A DNA stretch of 64,000 nucleotides from assembly GCF_003265705.1 (NCBI RefSeq), contig NW_020313157.1:186001-250000 (forward strand), in the 5' to 3' direction. Positions 1 to 11,959 of this stretch are shown one piece after another. The notes below the pieces were generated by a model, which ran no database searches, was not told the DNA's origin, and saw only the letters and a program-made list of their open reading frames with translations. The DNA comes from Callorhinus ursinus. Taxonomy: Eukaryota; Chordata; Mammalia; Carnivora; Otariidae. The translations under genes and the position numbers were made by a program. How positions within the stretch are numbered: the stretch's first letter is position 1; the number at the start of each line of letters is the position of its first letter.

Positions 1-1493
1 TACACACAACTTAATTGGTTGGGCTAATAACGCTGAACTATAAATTTTGAAAAGAACCCTAAAAGTGGGAAGTACAAGACCGTCCAAACTAAATGGTTTA
101 TAATAGAATGGCGACACAAGTTAAAATACTTTAAAAAATGAAATCATGTCATTTTTAAAGTCTCTGGTAATTTGTTTTCCTAGGAAGAGATCAGGACACA
201 ACCAGGAAATGAGTTTGATCATAGCCTTGGTGTTAGGGCACTGGTTTGGTAATCCTGGGGTCCGTCAGGAGTCCGATCTCTTGGATGGGTGAGAAGTTGC
301 TGATTTGGTTTTACCTCTTTCAGTTTTTCAGGACTGGATTCACATATTTGAAAGAGTTCTCATGATAAGACTATTATTTGTTTTAAGTGTAGATACGCAA
401 GGTAATTCATTACTGGGTTTTCTTGTTTGTTTTATTTTTTAAGTATATTTTTTTATCAGAGTTTTCAACGGTTGCCTGCCACACAAAGGATGAAATACAG
501 AACCCTCATTCCTTTATACAGGATTATCAGGTCTTTTGCAACTTATTTCTCAGCCTTTGGGGGAAATCTGATTTTTGCCTCAGAAATTTCTATATCCAGT
601 GAAAATCAAGCACCTGTATTTTTTTTTTTAGGACTTCTTAATGGATTCTGAAGATAAAGATTGAGAAGCTCCTTTGGACTCCACCAAAGTCCTCCTTACT
701 CACCCCTACGAAGATCTTTCTTCATTTTCTTCCCAGGAGAACTCTTACTTATCCTTTAAAACCCAATTAGTACCCCCTGCTCTTAACACAGAGAGGGTTG
801 TTATTTTTTTAGTGTTCTGGCAGGCACTTTACAGGCCTTCAGCACTGTAACGCTGAGCTAAAGGATGAATTAACAAAAGCCGGGGGTATGTGCAACTTTA
901 TACACGGCCTCTCTCTTTGGCCCTTCCTTGATGAACATGATGCGGCAGAATGACAAGCAGCTAATCTCATGGGTTCATTCGGGATTGTGTAATTGCTACC
1001 ACAGTGCAATGAGAAAAAAAACCTCCCCAGGGTGTAAGCTCGTGGCTTTGAGTTCAGGAAATCTGGACTCTCTAAGGCAGGGTCAGCGAAGGAGGGCCGT
1101 GACTTTCACAATTTTACACAGCTGGGGATGGGGTGAGGACAACTATTTGATGACCCGTGAAAATTATATGAAATTTAAATGTCTGTGCCCTTAAAGTATT
1201 ATTGGGACAGCCGTGCACACTCATTTATGCATTGTCTGTGGTTACTCCTGCATTATAGCGGCAGAGGTGAGTGGTTGGGGGAGACTGTTGGCCCACACAG
1301 CTGAACCTATTCACGAACTGGCCCTTTACTGAAATTTGCAGACCTCTGCTCGAAGTGAAAAATGCACACAGTTTTTTTCTCTTTAATAACTGACTCCAGC
1401 TTGATCTTTTCTCCTGGAACCAACAGACACAGTGGTATGCCTTGTCTTATACCACTCTCGCCCTCCTCCTCACCACTACCATCATGACCACGA

Positions 1494-1531
<38 letters not shown>

Positions 1532-1532
1532 T
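1494..1532. repeat. TA/TATG microsatellite
   Basis: A TA run becomes GTATGTATGTATT and then poly-T. It is followed at 1553-1607 by a CTT/CTCC-rich polypyrimidine tract abutting the solo LTR. Confidence 0.9.
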
Positions 1533-1606
1533 TTTTTTTCCCTGAGCTTGCAATCTTCTTCTTCTGCTTCATCTCCTTCTCCTTCTGCTTCTCCTCCTCC
1601 TACTTC

Positions 1607-2182
1607 TGTTGTGCGGGAAAGGGTTAACTCAGCAGGCCTGAGCTGCTCAAACCCTGCACATTCTTCAGGACTGGCCCTTGGACAGCTCCTGGCAGATGAG
1701 TTCCAAAGGCTTGGAATATTCTACCTGATAAAACTGTTTCTGGATGCCTGAGGCCTTGGGCCATGCAGTGGCCAGTTTGATAAGATAGTTCACTGTAGCA
1801 ATGTGATTTACGGTGAATGCCTACTTTGGCTCTTTGGGCTAAGGTTTGAGTAGCTGAGATCATTGACGCGGGGGCTCTGCATCCTTGTGACCACCTCCCA
1901 GGAAGCGGACTGACTCCTGTCTGGCAAAACACTTTGTGTGTGTTGTCAGACACCAACGCGGTAAAGTTAAGCACATCGTATACTTCCACCTGGATGGCAC
2001 ACCCAGAGGCTTCTGCCTGGTTTCTTCTGGATCCCATCTCTTGTGTTCTTCCCCTTTGCTGATTTTTAATCTGTATTGCTTTGTAATAAATCAGAACTGT
2101 GACTCTAAGAGCCTTTTTGAGTCCCATGAGCACATCCAACCAAACACAGAGACTGAAGATGGTCTTGTGGACCCCCAACACA
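1607..2182 (+). mobile_element. Solo LTR of an ancient endogenous retrovirus (ERVL-like)
   Basis: The roughly 576-bp block begins TGTTGTGCGGGAAAGGGTTAA and ends ACCCCCAACACA, so it has TG...CA ends, with GTAATAAATCAG as an internal polyadenylation signal near 2085 and the TGTGACTCTAAGAGC... motif typical of such LTRs. No internal retroviral region is attached. The exact family was not determined. A long minus-strand open frame across it is antisense to the LTR and not a gene. Confidence 0.6.
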
Positions 2183-2339
2183 GCTCTGCAGCATAAAATC
2201 AAGCTTTATGCTTTTCCCTTCTGGAGTCAAAAATCACAGAGTAATGCCCAGAAGAGGAAGCATTTGGGCAAATGTCTCTCTTTAAGTTCTTGGATTGCCT
2301 TTGATAACTACAGATGCTTCTCCATCTTGAGCTGGAGCT

Positions 2340-2562
2340 CAAATCCCAACGTCAGCCTTATCAACATGTTAAGCCAGATTATTCTTTGTGGTGCGGGCTG
2401 TCCTGTGCATTGTTGTGATGTTTTGCATCATCCTTGGCCTCCACTCTTTAGATGCCAGTAGTGAACAACCCCATGCCCCCAAGATGTGACAATGGAAAAT
2501 GTCTCCAGAAGTTGCCTAATTCCCCTGGGGTATAAAATTACTCCCAGTTAAGAGCCATCAAT
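2340..2562 (-). mobile_element. MER5A-like hAT element fragment
   Basis: The segment contains GGGCTGTCCTGTGCATTGT, GCATCATCCTTGGCCTCCAC, AGATGCCAGTAG and a CCCCTGGGG end, in the order of the reverse complement of the MER5A nonautonomous hAT transposon. Confidence 0.7.
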
Positions 2563-2629
2563 CCAAGATATTGGATTAACTAACGCATCTGTGTGGAGGT
2601 AACTTGTAATAAAATGGAATGGGCTTTGA

Positions 2630-2830
2630 AATCACAGAGCTTTGGCTTTGGACTCACTCAGCTCTTTAACTTTTGAAGTCAAAACCTTGGGCAAAATAAT
2701 ATCACTAGATTTCTAATTTATCTGAAAAACGAGGAAAATGACACTTATCCTCCAAAGTTATAATCTCTGTAAACATGCAATGATCCCAACATGGAGTCTG
2801 ACATGCAGCAGGTAATATTACATTTATTTT
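2630..2830 (+). mobile_element. MIR fragment
   Basis: Degenerate MIR: CTTTGGACTCACTCAG, CTTGGGCAAAATAAT, AATTTATCTGAAAAACGAGGAAAATGA and GTCTGACATGCAGCAGGTAA follow the MIR order. Confidence 0.55.
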
Positions 2831-2904
2831 TATTAATTATTTTTATCCTCTATGACCTCAAGGATATAAGACATGGCAGGCATGTCCTAGTCTAGTCCTA
2901 CTGA

Positions 2905-3150
2905 GGAAGCTGCACAGCAAGGTGATGGAAAGCGTGGGCTTTGAGGTTCGAAAAAAGACATTTATATAATAAACCAATCTTTCACATACCAGTCCTGTGA
3001 TATGAAGGAGGAGATAAACTCTCCAGAAAGCCTTGGTTTCATAATTTCTATAACGAAGAGAATGCTTTAACATTTTTATGAGGATTCGAGGAGATGCAAA
3101 GTGTTTTGCACAGTGCCTGGCACAGTCAGTGCCCAGAGTGGCTTATTGTT
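2905..3150 (+). mobile_element. MIR fragment
   Basis: Starts with GCGTGGGCTTTGAGGTTCG and ends with CACAGTGCCTGGCACAGTCAG, the MIR start and end signatures, with a degenerate middle. Confidence 0.6.
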
Positions 3151-6100
3151 GCGGATGTTTTGACTTGTTCATGTATGAATGATGGCAGCCCAGAACTTTC
3201 CCTATGAAATTGATCCAGAGCCAAATATTCAAACCTTGTCTTCCTCCCATGGTGTGCAGAGGTCGGGGGCTTCTCCTACAAGGGCTGTCTTATCGCTTCC
3301 GGCCTTGGGGGAGCTCTCCTTGGTAGACTTTCCATGCAACAGAATGGGAACTAATTTATTGAGGAAGTGCAGTTTTAGGCACATAATCAACTTCTGATCC
3401 TATTTGAAGATCAAAATCCCCCACAGGTTCCATCAAAGCTGAGCTGCATTCCTTCCGTGGGGCAGGGAAGGACACAGATAAAAATTAAGGCCAAATGTGG
3501 GCAGGGATGGAGTGAAATCTGATAAGACAGATGGGGAAAGGAGAAGAGAGAAGGAAAGTGAATTGCAACCAAAAGGGGAGGCTAAGGTAAACAGATGTAC
3601 GAGATAAAGTCTTTGAAGTGGAACATTTCTAGGCTGAAAATCCTTTTGCTTGGGGACTTAAATCTGGACTCTTCTGTTCCAGTTCACTGAAGTGCACTGC
3701 ATTTGAATCTGGCAGATGTGTAAATTATACAAAACATTGCAGAGCCAAAGGTCACTGTTCATGAGGAGCCATCGCTCTGTGTCGGGTTGAAACTGGTCCT
3801 CTGGGTGGACATGGGCAGTGTTAGAGCCACGAGGGGTGCCTGAATATTTGCTGCTTTCAGGGGCTCTGAGTGGTAGCAAGTACCTTGCAGACCCACATTA
3901 CATTCTTTCAGGATACTAAGGTAGTCACCCCAAACGCATGCTTTGTACCCAGGATTTCGGCACATCATCCGAGGCCAACACAAAGTCTAGGACGGTGGCC
4001 AACAAAAGGAAAGCAGCCTGTGTCAGGGACCCCAGTTATCAGAGGTTCTGACAATCTTACTCTTTTTCAGATGCTATTGTATCCAAATTGCAGGAAGGGA
4101 ATTGGAGAGAAGTCCATCCAAAAGTGTGGCTAAAGGTCATTCTCTTAACTGTAATGGACTCAATGAAGTGAAATGGGGGGAGCGACGGGGAGGGAGACCG
4201 ACATCTACCTTCCTTTGACTCAATTCTTAGATGAATCATGGTTTACGGCGGCCAAAAGCCCATAGAAAACCAATACCGCTCTACGGGTAATCCAAGGTCA
4301 AATACAGCTGCCCTTTCGAGATAAGCAATCACAGAGTGCTACATCCATCCTCTTCATTTTTAAACTTTGTACTGAGATCCCAATCCAGTCTCCCATCACC
4401 CAGCCTGGTATCAAGGCCTGTGGTCCGTGGCCAGGTTTTCACCGAGGTGGACATAATCCAGCTGGCCTCAGTCATCACACTGATCTTATGGTTTTATTTT
4501 ACGTTACAGTCTATAGACTTCTCTTACGCCCATTACCTTACCTGATCCTCCCTATAAGCCCAGGATAACCTAGTTTTAAGAGCCGACCACCTTCCTATGT
4601 GACTTTGCAGCCAGGCATCCTTCTTTTAGTGCTCCTCCCACCCCTCTGACACCAGAAATGTGTATTTTTAGGAGGAAAATCCAATTAAGGGCCCCCTTTT
4701 TCTTCCCCGCACTGAAAAAAAACCCCACGAATAATAACGTTGCCCGACTACTGTTCATTACCATCTTCAAGGTTTTCAAGTGGACTTAGTCTGCATCTCT
4801 CTACTTTTGACTTGAACTGTGTGTTTGTTGTCATCGGGACCTAACTATGTCTTAGATCTGCTTTGCTTTGCTAGATCTTTTCCTTTCCCTATTAATCATG
4901 ACTTGTGGAGTAATTTACCTCAATTCCGATTTTCCTTTGCAGGCGGGGTGCTCTCCAACCACGGAAGTGAGTTATGTGTGTTCGAGTGGTGCATCTTATG
5001 AATCTTGTTAAGCTTTGCCGCCTTATAGCCCTACTGATGGAATATTTAATCACAGAAATGAGTTGGCAGATATGATATACAGTGTGGGTGAGCTTTGCAG
5101 CCATCTTCCCGGCAACTGAGAAACGGATGGATTTGCCATTTGTCAGTCCCGGGTCGACAACCGTGTATAACCCGTTATTTATTTTCATTTTGTTTTACTT
5201 ATGTATGAAGATTAAAGGTGTTTGCTTTCAATCAACAGTTTCATTGGCTAGGTATCATGATTCTCCCTAAAAGACACCACTGTTTCCTTTAATCTTTCTA
5301 TTAGATGGAAATGGAACTTCTCACAATGTAATATTCCATCTCACATATTAGATGGAAATGGAGCCTCCTCATTGAGATTCTTAGAAACACTATTTCTAAT
5401 GATACTAAGTAACTTGAAGCATACTGCTGGGAACAGATATTTGCAGATACTGTACTTGTATTTATTGCCCTCAATTTTTAAAAAAAAGTCTGAAATGGAA
5501 TGGTCTTAGACACTGGTTTTGAGATCTACCTGCACATTTCTTTAATTGACTTATCAATCATTTATCTTGAGAATAAGCCCCAAGGAGCCTGAAGATGATT
5601 AGATGTAGGCAAAACAATCAATACCATGTAGCTTTGTAGGAAAACACCCACTTGTCTTTGGAGGAGATTTACATGGGTTCATGGGATGTGTTGATTTATG
5701 CCTATCTGCTTCTGGAGACTGGTGCTCGGTAAGCATTCTTCCGGGTAGGACTCAGTAAGAGTTCTGAGAAAGCACCCGAAATGAAAGGCCCTTCATAACA
5801 GCTTTCTAAATGCTTCCCCTGGAATGTGTGCGTGAGGGAGAGTGTGCGTCATAATTTATCAAAGCAAATTAATACTGTTCAGCTAGTAATTAAAGATCCT
5901 CATTAAGAGGTGCTCCTGCCCTCTCCACCCCACCCCACGTTAGCAATAAAAATGCACTCAAGGCGTCAAGAGGTTATATACAAAAATCAATAACCTGCCA
6001 TTTTATAATTAAAGAGAAAATAAATGTTAGGGAAAAGTCCACTAAATTAGGAAAATTACCTTTAGGAGAGATTGAAAATATTGATTTTAATTTACAAAAT

Positions 6101-7044
6101 ATGTGAACTTTTCATGCCCCGTTCTGAGAGACAATTGGAGGCTGGGTTGTTAATTCTGCATAAGCTTCAGAAAATCAATAATTATACTATGGGAATATTA
6201 TGATATTTGTCATTAATAGAAAATCTTATATATAGGAGTGCCTAATAAGCCTGGCTTTCTGTCTCAGGCAGACACAGGGCTGGCCTGCTAAATATCCACA
6301 GCAAATCAATGACAAGGTCTTCATTTCAGCTTTGAGGCATATTCGAAATTGCAAGATAGATCCAGACTATGTTTATAGTTGGGGAAATCCAAGAAGCCCC
6401 CAAAATTCTTAATCATGGACATTCAAATGGATGACATTAGTAATTATATTTCCATAGCGAAATGAATACCTGCTATGTCCACATTTGCATATATGCACTC
6501 CATCCATAAAGGTGTCTTAACTTCCAATTTAAGCTAGCTCAATTCTCAGTGTTTATGGGTCTCCAAATATTTCAAAGGAATTGTTCTGGAGTGTTGGATT
6601 GGCAGCATTTCCCTACATTTCTGCATATCATGAACTCTGTTTACCTGCATACACAGATAATTTAGGCAAAAAGAGAAGTCTTCTGATTATTAAGGGTAGC
6701 CCACATATTGGCAATATTAACATACATACACAGATTTCTCAAGTAACACCTATTCGTGCCCCGTTTTTTTTAGATTTAAGTTTATTGGGGCATCTCATAG
6801 AAATAATTATTTAGTTGTCCAGAATTCTTAAAACTGCCCCCCACAGCCAGTTAACTCGTCTGAATATGGAGGAGGTGGTGGCGGTGGTGGTGGTGGTTGG
6901 AAAAATCCAAAATTATTATCTTACTCCTCTTCTTTAATTTGACTGGCTTGGACATAGAGCAGTAGCCTGATCTACCATCGTAGGACACAGTCAATAAGAA
7001 TTACAAATTTTAATATTTATACACAAAAAAGAAGCAGCATATAA

Positions 7045-7255
7045 CCCAGTTGTAAAGAACACAGGCTCTCAGTTTCAAAATCTAACCAGCTTCTTACCCG
7101 CTTGAAATCTTAGAGGTTTACTGCTAAGGGACTCTGCGTACCTTAGTCTTCTCATCTGGAGAACTGCCATGAGGATTTAAATACATTAATTTAGGTAAAG
7201 TGCTTAGAACCGTGCCTGGCCACAGAGAATACTCGGTAAATATTCATCTTTATTA
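7045..7255 (+). mobile_element. MIR fragment
   Basis: GAACACAGGCTCTCAG, TCTTCTCATCTGGAGAACTG, GAGGATTTAAATACATTAA and AGAACCGTGCCTGGCCACAG occur in MIR order. Confidence 0.7.
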
Positions 7256-8004
7256 TAACTTATTTTTTCCCGATAGTCCCGTGATCTAACTTCTGCAGCT
7301 GGGCTCAGGGCTAATCTGAATGGCTGTTCTAACGTTCTAAAAGTCATGGAGATTAATTTATTCTTATACATACAATCTAGTTTGAATGGTTTCTTCTGTC
7401 TTAATGTCCTCTCAAACACCCACAGATATGCATATAGGTTTGAAATCACATGTAAAGGAGAGTTTCTTGGTTGCTCGAGCCAGATGACCAGCAACTATAC
7501 TGCATGGGCCCAGAAACATGTCCTTCCTCTCTCTCTCACAGGTGACACATCTATACCCTACCTCCTCATCAGATGCCTTCTTGCTTCTTGTCCTTGACCC
7601 ATTATTCTGGGGAGAAACTGTGCACGTAGCCAGGTGCACACACTTGCAGAGAATGTGTCAGCTTGTTTTCCCAGCTACCCCATTTCATCGGGCAGTGCCC
7701 CCGGATGCATGAAAGCTGCTGGCTGGCCTCCTGCATGCCCTTTTGAGGGATGTCCTTTCTTTGCAGCTTTGGACAAGGATGTACCCCAGCAATATCTGTG
7801 CCCCGAAACAGACTGCCTTACCTCCAATCCCAGAAATTGACTTCCCCCAAACAGGCAAGCTGAGAACAGAAGGTCTAGTCCTCTCGTGTATTACGAAAAG
7901 AATCTCTTAGTTTAGTGGTTTACTCAGAATTCACCACAATCAGTTCTCCGTTAGTTTTCCCCTTCTGGCAGAGAGGTGGAACACTAATTTATTTTTATTT
8001 GCCC

Positions 8005-8225
8005 AGAATTTATGTAGTGCTGACTGTGCACCAGTCTTCATATATTAACCCATTTAATTCTAAAAAGCACCTGTGAGGTTGTTACTATTATCATCTCCCA
8101 TTTAACAGATGAAGACACTGAAGCACAGAGAGGTAAAGTAACTTGCCTAGAGTCACACAGCTGGCAAGTAGTGGAGGGGGGCAGGACTTGAACCCGGGCT
8201 GTCTGAGTACAGTGTTTGCGTTCCT
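8005..8225 (-). mobile_element. MIR, near full length
   Basis: A well preserved reverse-complement MIR: ATTTAACAGATGAAGACACTGA, GCACAGAGAGGTAAAGTAACTTGCC, GTCACACAGCTGGCAAGTAG and GGACTTGAACCCGGGCTGTCTGA, including the conserved core. Confidence 0.92.
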
Positions 8226-9469
8226 CACTTTGCTAAGTGTCCTCTCAGGAGGTGGGTTCCACCATATAACCATGGAAAGTCTTACAGCAAAGACTTTTCT
8301 CCCCCGGAAGAGTCAGCGCAGCTACTTCACGGTCACAGAGTCACTGGACTTAACCCAGGCTTGTAACAATCACATGCAAAGAACAAACATTGCCTATCTG
8401 AAATCCAGGCCTTAGCTATCATATCGGGCCTTCCCAGATTTACCACTTTGTTCTTTGTCAAGTTGGTGACTCTGCTAGAGGAGCCATCCGAGTGTCCTGT
8501 GTTCCTGTCATACACTAGGGTTGATCCATGATCAGGAAAACGACAGATGGCACCCCAGAAGGGACCAAGAAGGGGTAGGACTTACTGGGAAGAGGTCACT
8601 AAGTGAGTGGATCTGGACCAACTGGTCATTTATTTCTCCTTTTTTAAGAGCAAGAGCCCCATCAAAGAAAGAGTTCTTTTCAATCCCCATGTAACAAATC
8701 TACTAAAGTTCTAAGGTGTTAAATGCAGTCTTGTTAATGAACAAGGGGCTAACGGGCAGAAGTGACAGGCCAAGCAGAGCCAAAATCACCACTGCTGCTT
8801 CTGGGTTACCGTCTCCTAAAATGTGATGAACAAGTTTTCTACACGGATTTCCTGATCAACCGGTAGTTGGCAGGTAGCAGGGAAGGGGTGAGGGGAGAGA
8901 CCTACCCTGGAAGGCAGAGCAGAGAGAGATGGAATTGCTAAGGAATACTGATTAATAGAGAAAGAAAGACCACTTCATTTTTTTGCTTTTTGTTTTTTGG
9001 GGGTTTTTTTTGTTTGTTTGTTTTTTCTTGTTTTCTAAATAATCCTTCTCTTGGCAATTTCAACTCACTGCCACCTTATTGGAATAAGTGAGCCAACTCT
9101 CTGCTTTGCCAGGAAGAAAGAAAGGTAACCCCACCTGGAAATGTATGGTTAAAAAACACATCCAGGCAGATTGAAATAAAATGGGCATGAACAGCTCTAC
9201 ATTTGTTCAATATGCCCTTGAACAAAGCCTCGATGCTTTTTTGAGGCAAAATCAATGTAAAATGTCATAAGGAGGGCCGTGTGTCCTGCACAGTGTAACA
9301 CACATACACGATTCCCCTTTAATTTTAAAGGGTCTTAAACACTTTCGGTTTTGCTTTAAAAAAATCCTTCAGAACTTCTTAGGAGAGGGATTTACGTGGT
9401 TCAAATTATTTTATGAAACCTGTTCTTTACTGGCAGGCAAAACACATTTAAAACAGATGAAAAAGAAGT

Positions 9470-9475
9470 CATGCA
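9470..9475 (-). promoter_or_regulatory. RBFOX motif TGCATG downstream of the 54-nt exon
   Basis: The motif is at +17 to +22 of the intron after the exon at 9492-9545. Downstream proximal sites usually enhance inclusion of the preceding exon. The exon keeps the frame when skipped, so it is a plausible self-regulated cassette. Confidence 0.65.
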
Positions 9476-9491
9476 AAGAGGAACTCTTTAC

Positions 9492-9545
9492 CTGCATAGA
9501 ATTCGGGGCTGTAGACTGCACCCACAACTGGATTCAATTTCCAGC
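9492..9545 (-). CDS. RBFOX1: RBFOX1 internal exon, 54 nt: start of C-terminal region
   Basis: On the minus strand this 54-nt exon completes the split glycine codon and encodes WKLNPVVGAVYSPEFYA followed by the first base of the next codon. It belongs to the Ala/Tyr/Gly-rich C-terminal region that recruits splicing partners. The sequence NPVVGAVYSPEFYA is RBFOX1-type; RBFOX2 has SPVVGAVYGPELYA from memory. The acceptor is TTTTAAG and the donor GTAAAG; phase is 1 on both sides, so skipping would keep the frame. A TGCATG sits at +17 to +22 of the downstream intron, the position where RBFOX proteins usually promote exon inclusion. No later RBFOX1 exon was recognised in the remaining 9.4 kb. Confidence 0.96.
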
Positions 9546-11464
9546 CTTAAAACAAATATACAAAAACATTATTATCACACTTGATTCAACAACTCATATC
9601 ACTGCAAGTGAACCACAAACCAAATGGGTTGTTGTATTTTTTTATTTTTATTTACAGGCTGTATGGTTTGGGAATGCATAAAAATGATTTGAAACCTATA
9701 CCTGGAAAAACAGATTTATGCTTTTGATTTGCTGCCAACACAAGTTAATAGTATGGAAACTACTGACCAGCTACAGGTGAACTTTTTGAAAATGATGTGG
9801 TAATTAATTTTCTCCCATATCGGTATTTTCTTGAACCACCATAATAATTTCAATTTTTTGTCTTCTTCCATGGATCACCGCTAGATAATCCATCCTATGT
9901 CCCTTCATGTTAAGTTCACAAAAATTTGAAAGCTCACATAAGCAGAATTCTTTGCAGCAACATATTCTGATAATTGTCATTCCTAATTATAACCCAGAGA
10001 ATTCCGAAGTGCTCTTTACATCCCAAAGAAAATGACATTTATCCACTAGAGATTGAGTGTGGAATACATTTCAGCGCATTCAGGAACCATAAAAATTCTT
10101 AATCAATGCATGATATCTAAGGTAACTTTCAAACAACCTGTATATAAGATTAACAGAATCCTGTAATTTTCCCAGTGTTCTGGATGGAGCATTTTCTGTA
10201 AAATGAATCCTGGCCCTTAGGAACTTTTACTCAAGAAAAGAGCATACAAAAATATTTGCAAATCGAGAAGCTCTGTACATTGCATACCCACTGGGCACCA
10301 TTTAGGGAACAACCTCCAAAGAATGGTCACGTTTTAAGGTTTGGTGATTATTTCCTGTTCCTGCTGGTAAGTTTTTATGAAAATATCCATTATATGGAAT
10401 TCCTGAAAGACAAAGAAGGGCAGGCATGCTGCTCTTTGCGGAAGACTTTGTGTCCTTGGGCTAAAGGTCAAACACCAGAGGTCCTTTAATATATGCTTCT
10501 GAAAAAAAGCAATGGTAAAAGTTGGGATGCGAGAGAAGGTATTTCTGACTAGGAGAGCTCTTCCCAGAAGGGAGAGGTATGACATCCTCTCATCTGACCT
10601 AAATGATGGACCTGTAAGAACAGCCAAGGGGTGGCCACAATCTACTGACCCCTAAGGAAGACAGAGGCTCAATATCTCAATAGATAGGACCCTGGATGAA
10701 CCAAAGAACTTTCTAGAACTTTCTAAGGACTTTTTGTTTCTAAGAACTTTCATCCAACTTGAATGAGCTAGCTAGTTTACAGCCCCCAAGATGGTCTTAG
10801 GATAGGATTTTTCGAAGTGCTATGCTTGCATACCTGGGAGGCTTATTAATGGAAATGTCTGGCCCCATTTTAGATCACCAGAAAGAGACATAAAATTCTG
10901 AGATGTGTTGTCCCAATGGTTTCTTCACACTGACACCTTCCTCTTTTATATTAACCACCTCTTGTCATACAGGAATTTCTATAATGATATAAAAATAAAA
11001 ATTATCTGGCACATTTCAGAAAATGTGCTTTATGAATGCGGAAAATGACTTCAGTTTGACCAACTAAAATTCTACCATTTCCTAAAAAAAAGAAAATAGC
11101 CAATTTCTGGAGATCTGTGGACTAATGTCCACAGATTTATTGAAATTTATTGAAAATAAAGCTTCAGGATTCTCTGGACATATTTAATGTTCTTCCTCCA
11201 CAGAAATCTAGAGTTTGTGAACAAAGTATGTAAGGACCCATATTAAGTGAATAATTAAGTTATGAATTTCTCACTCTTTTTCTTCATTCCTCTGCTCCCC
11301 ATCTTATACCCTGTTTTACTGGTGGTGGAAACAGGGTCTTTTTGTCACTATTGAAATAAGGTTTTGTTTCCCTTAAATACTTCTTTTTGCACACAAGACT
11401 GGGACGTACCGTTCACTGAATGTAGACCCACTGATTAATTTTGATGAAACTCTCAAAGACTATA

Positions 11465-11580
11465 AGTTATACCTATCCATTGATCCATCTATCTGTCCAT
11501 TGATTGATCTATCCATCTATCATCATTTATCTCTATCCTCTTTCTCATCTATTCATCTATCTACCTATCTATCAGTAGAC
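11465..11580. repeat. Degenerate ATCT/ATCC repeat
   Basis: Interrupted ATCC and ATCT units (CCATCTATC, CTATCTACC) over about 115 bp. Confidence 0.8.
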
Positions 11581-11959
11581 TGATCGAAAAATAAAAAGAA
11601 TAGATTGATCAGCTCTTGACAAAGTTTACCTGATGTTATTCAGACCTCCAGTGTCTTCCCAGGGTAGGCTACTTAATGCCATTATCTATCTATTTACCAA
11701 CTACCTGCCAGTTTACCATGTCTATTTATGGAAAACTTTCATTCAATATGTAAACAATACTCTCCCTCATTAAGAGATACATGCTATCTCCTGTCTGCCA
11801 GTATTAATTGAGAAAGGTCATTGATAAGGTCTCCTTCACAAGAAACCAACCTGGAATCTGTGAGCAGCAAAATGAAATGTCATGGGAACATCATTGCAGG
11901 TTTTGCCCTGCTCCTTGTCATTGGTCCTTCTTCCTAAACAATGCTGCTTCCACTGTGGG

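Larger units (their letters stand above)
1..9491 (-). other. RBFOX1: RBFOX1 intron, 3' of the last exon in the window (partial)
   Basis: No exon is recognised here. The stretch holds a TA/TATG microsatellite, a polypyrimidine tract, an ERV-type solo LTR, a MER5A-like fragment and four MIR fragments, listed separately. The stretch from about 3150 to 7040 has no repeat I recognise and is AT-rich unique DNA; 5840-6240 looks like a candidate conserved element. An imperfect 28-bp direct repeat (TTAGATGGAAATGGA core) lies near 5304 and 5349. 8230-9490 is unique sequence with a T/G-rich tract near 8979-9036. Confidence 0.85.

Noticed and set aside
928..1194. Plus-strand peptide with a faint NMMR...WV resemblance to a mitochondrial ATP synthase subunit.
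   Set aside because: Similarity is limited to a few residues, with no extension on either side and no tail; considered chance.
1624..2202. A 192-codon minus-strand open frame.
   Set aside because: It runs antisense through a solo LTR with TG...CA ends and an LTR-type polyadenylation signal. No protein family resemblance.
1..9491. The next RBFOX1 exon (the GTVLLCQANQEG-type segment) or later C-terminal exons.
   Set aside because: I searched by eye on the minus strand for their characteristic sequence and found none; the next intron is expected to be longer than the remaining sequence.
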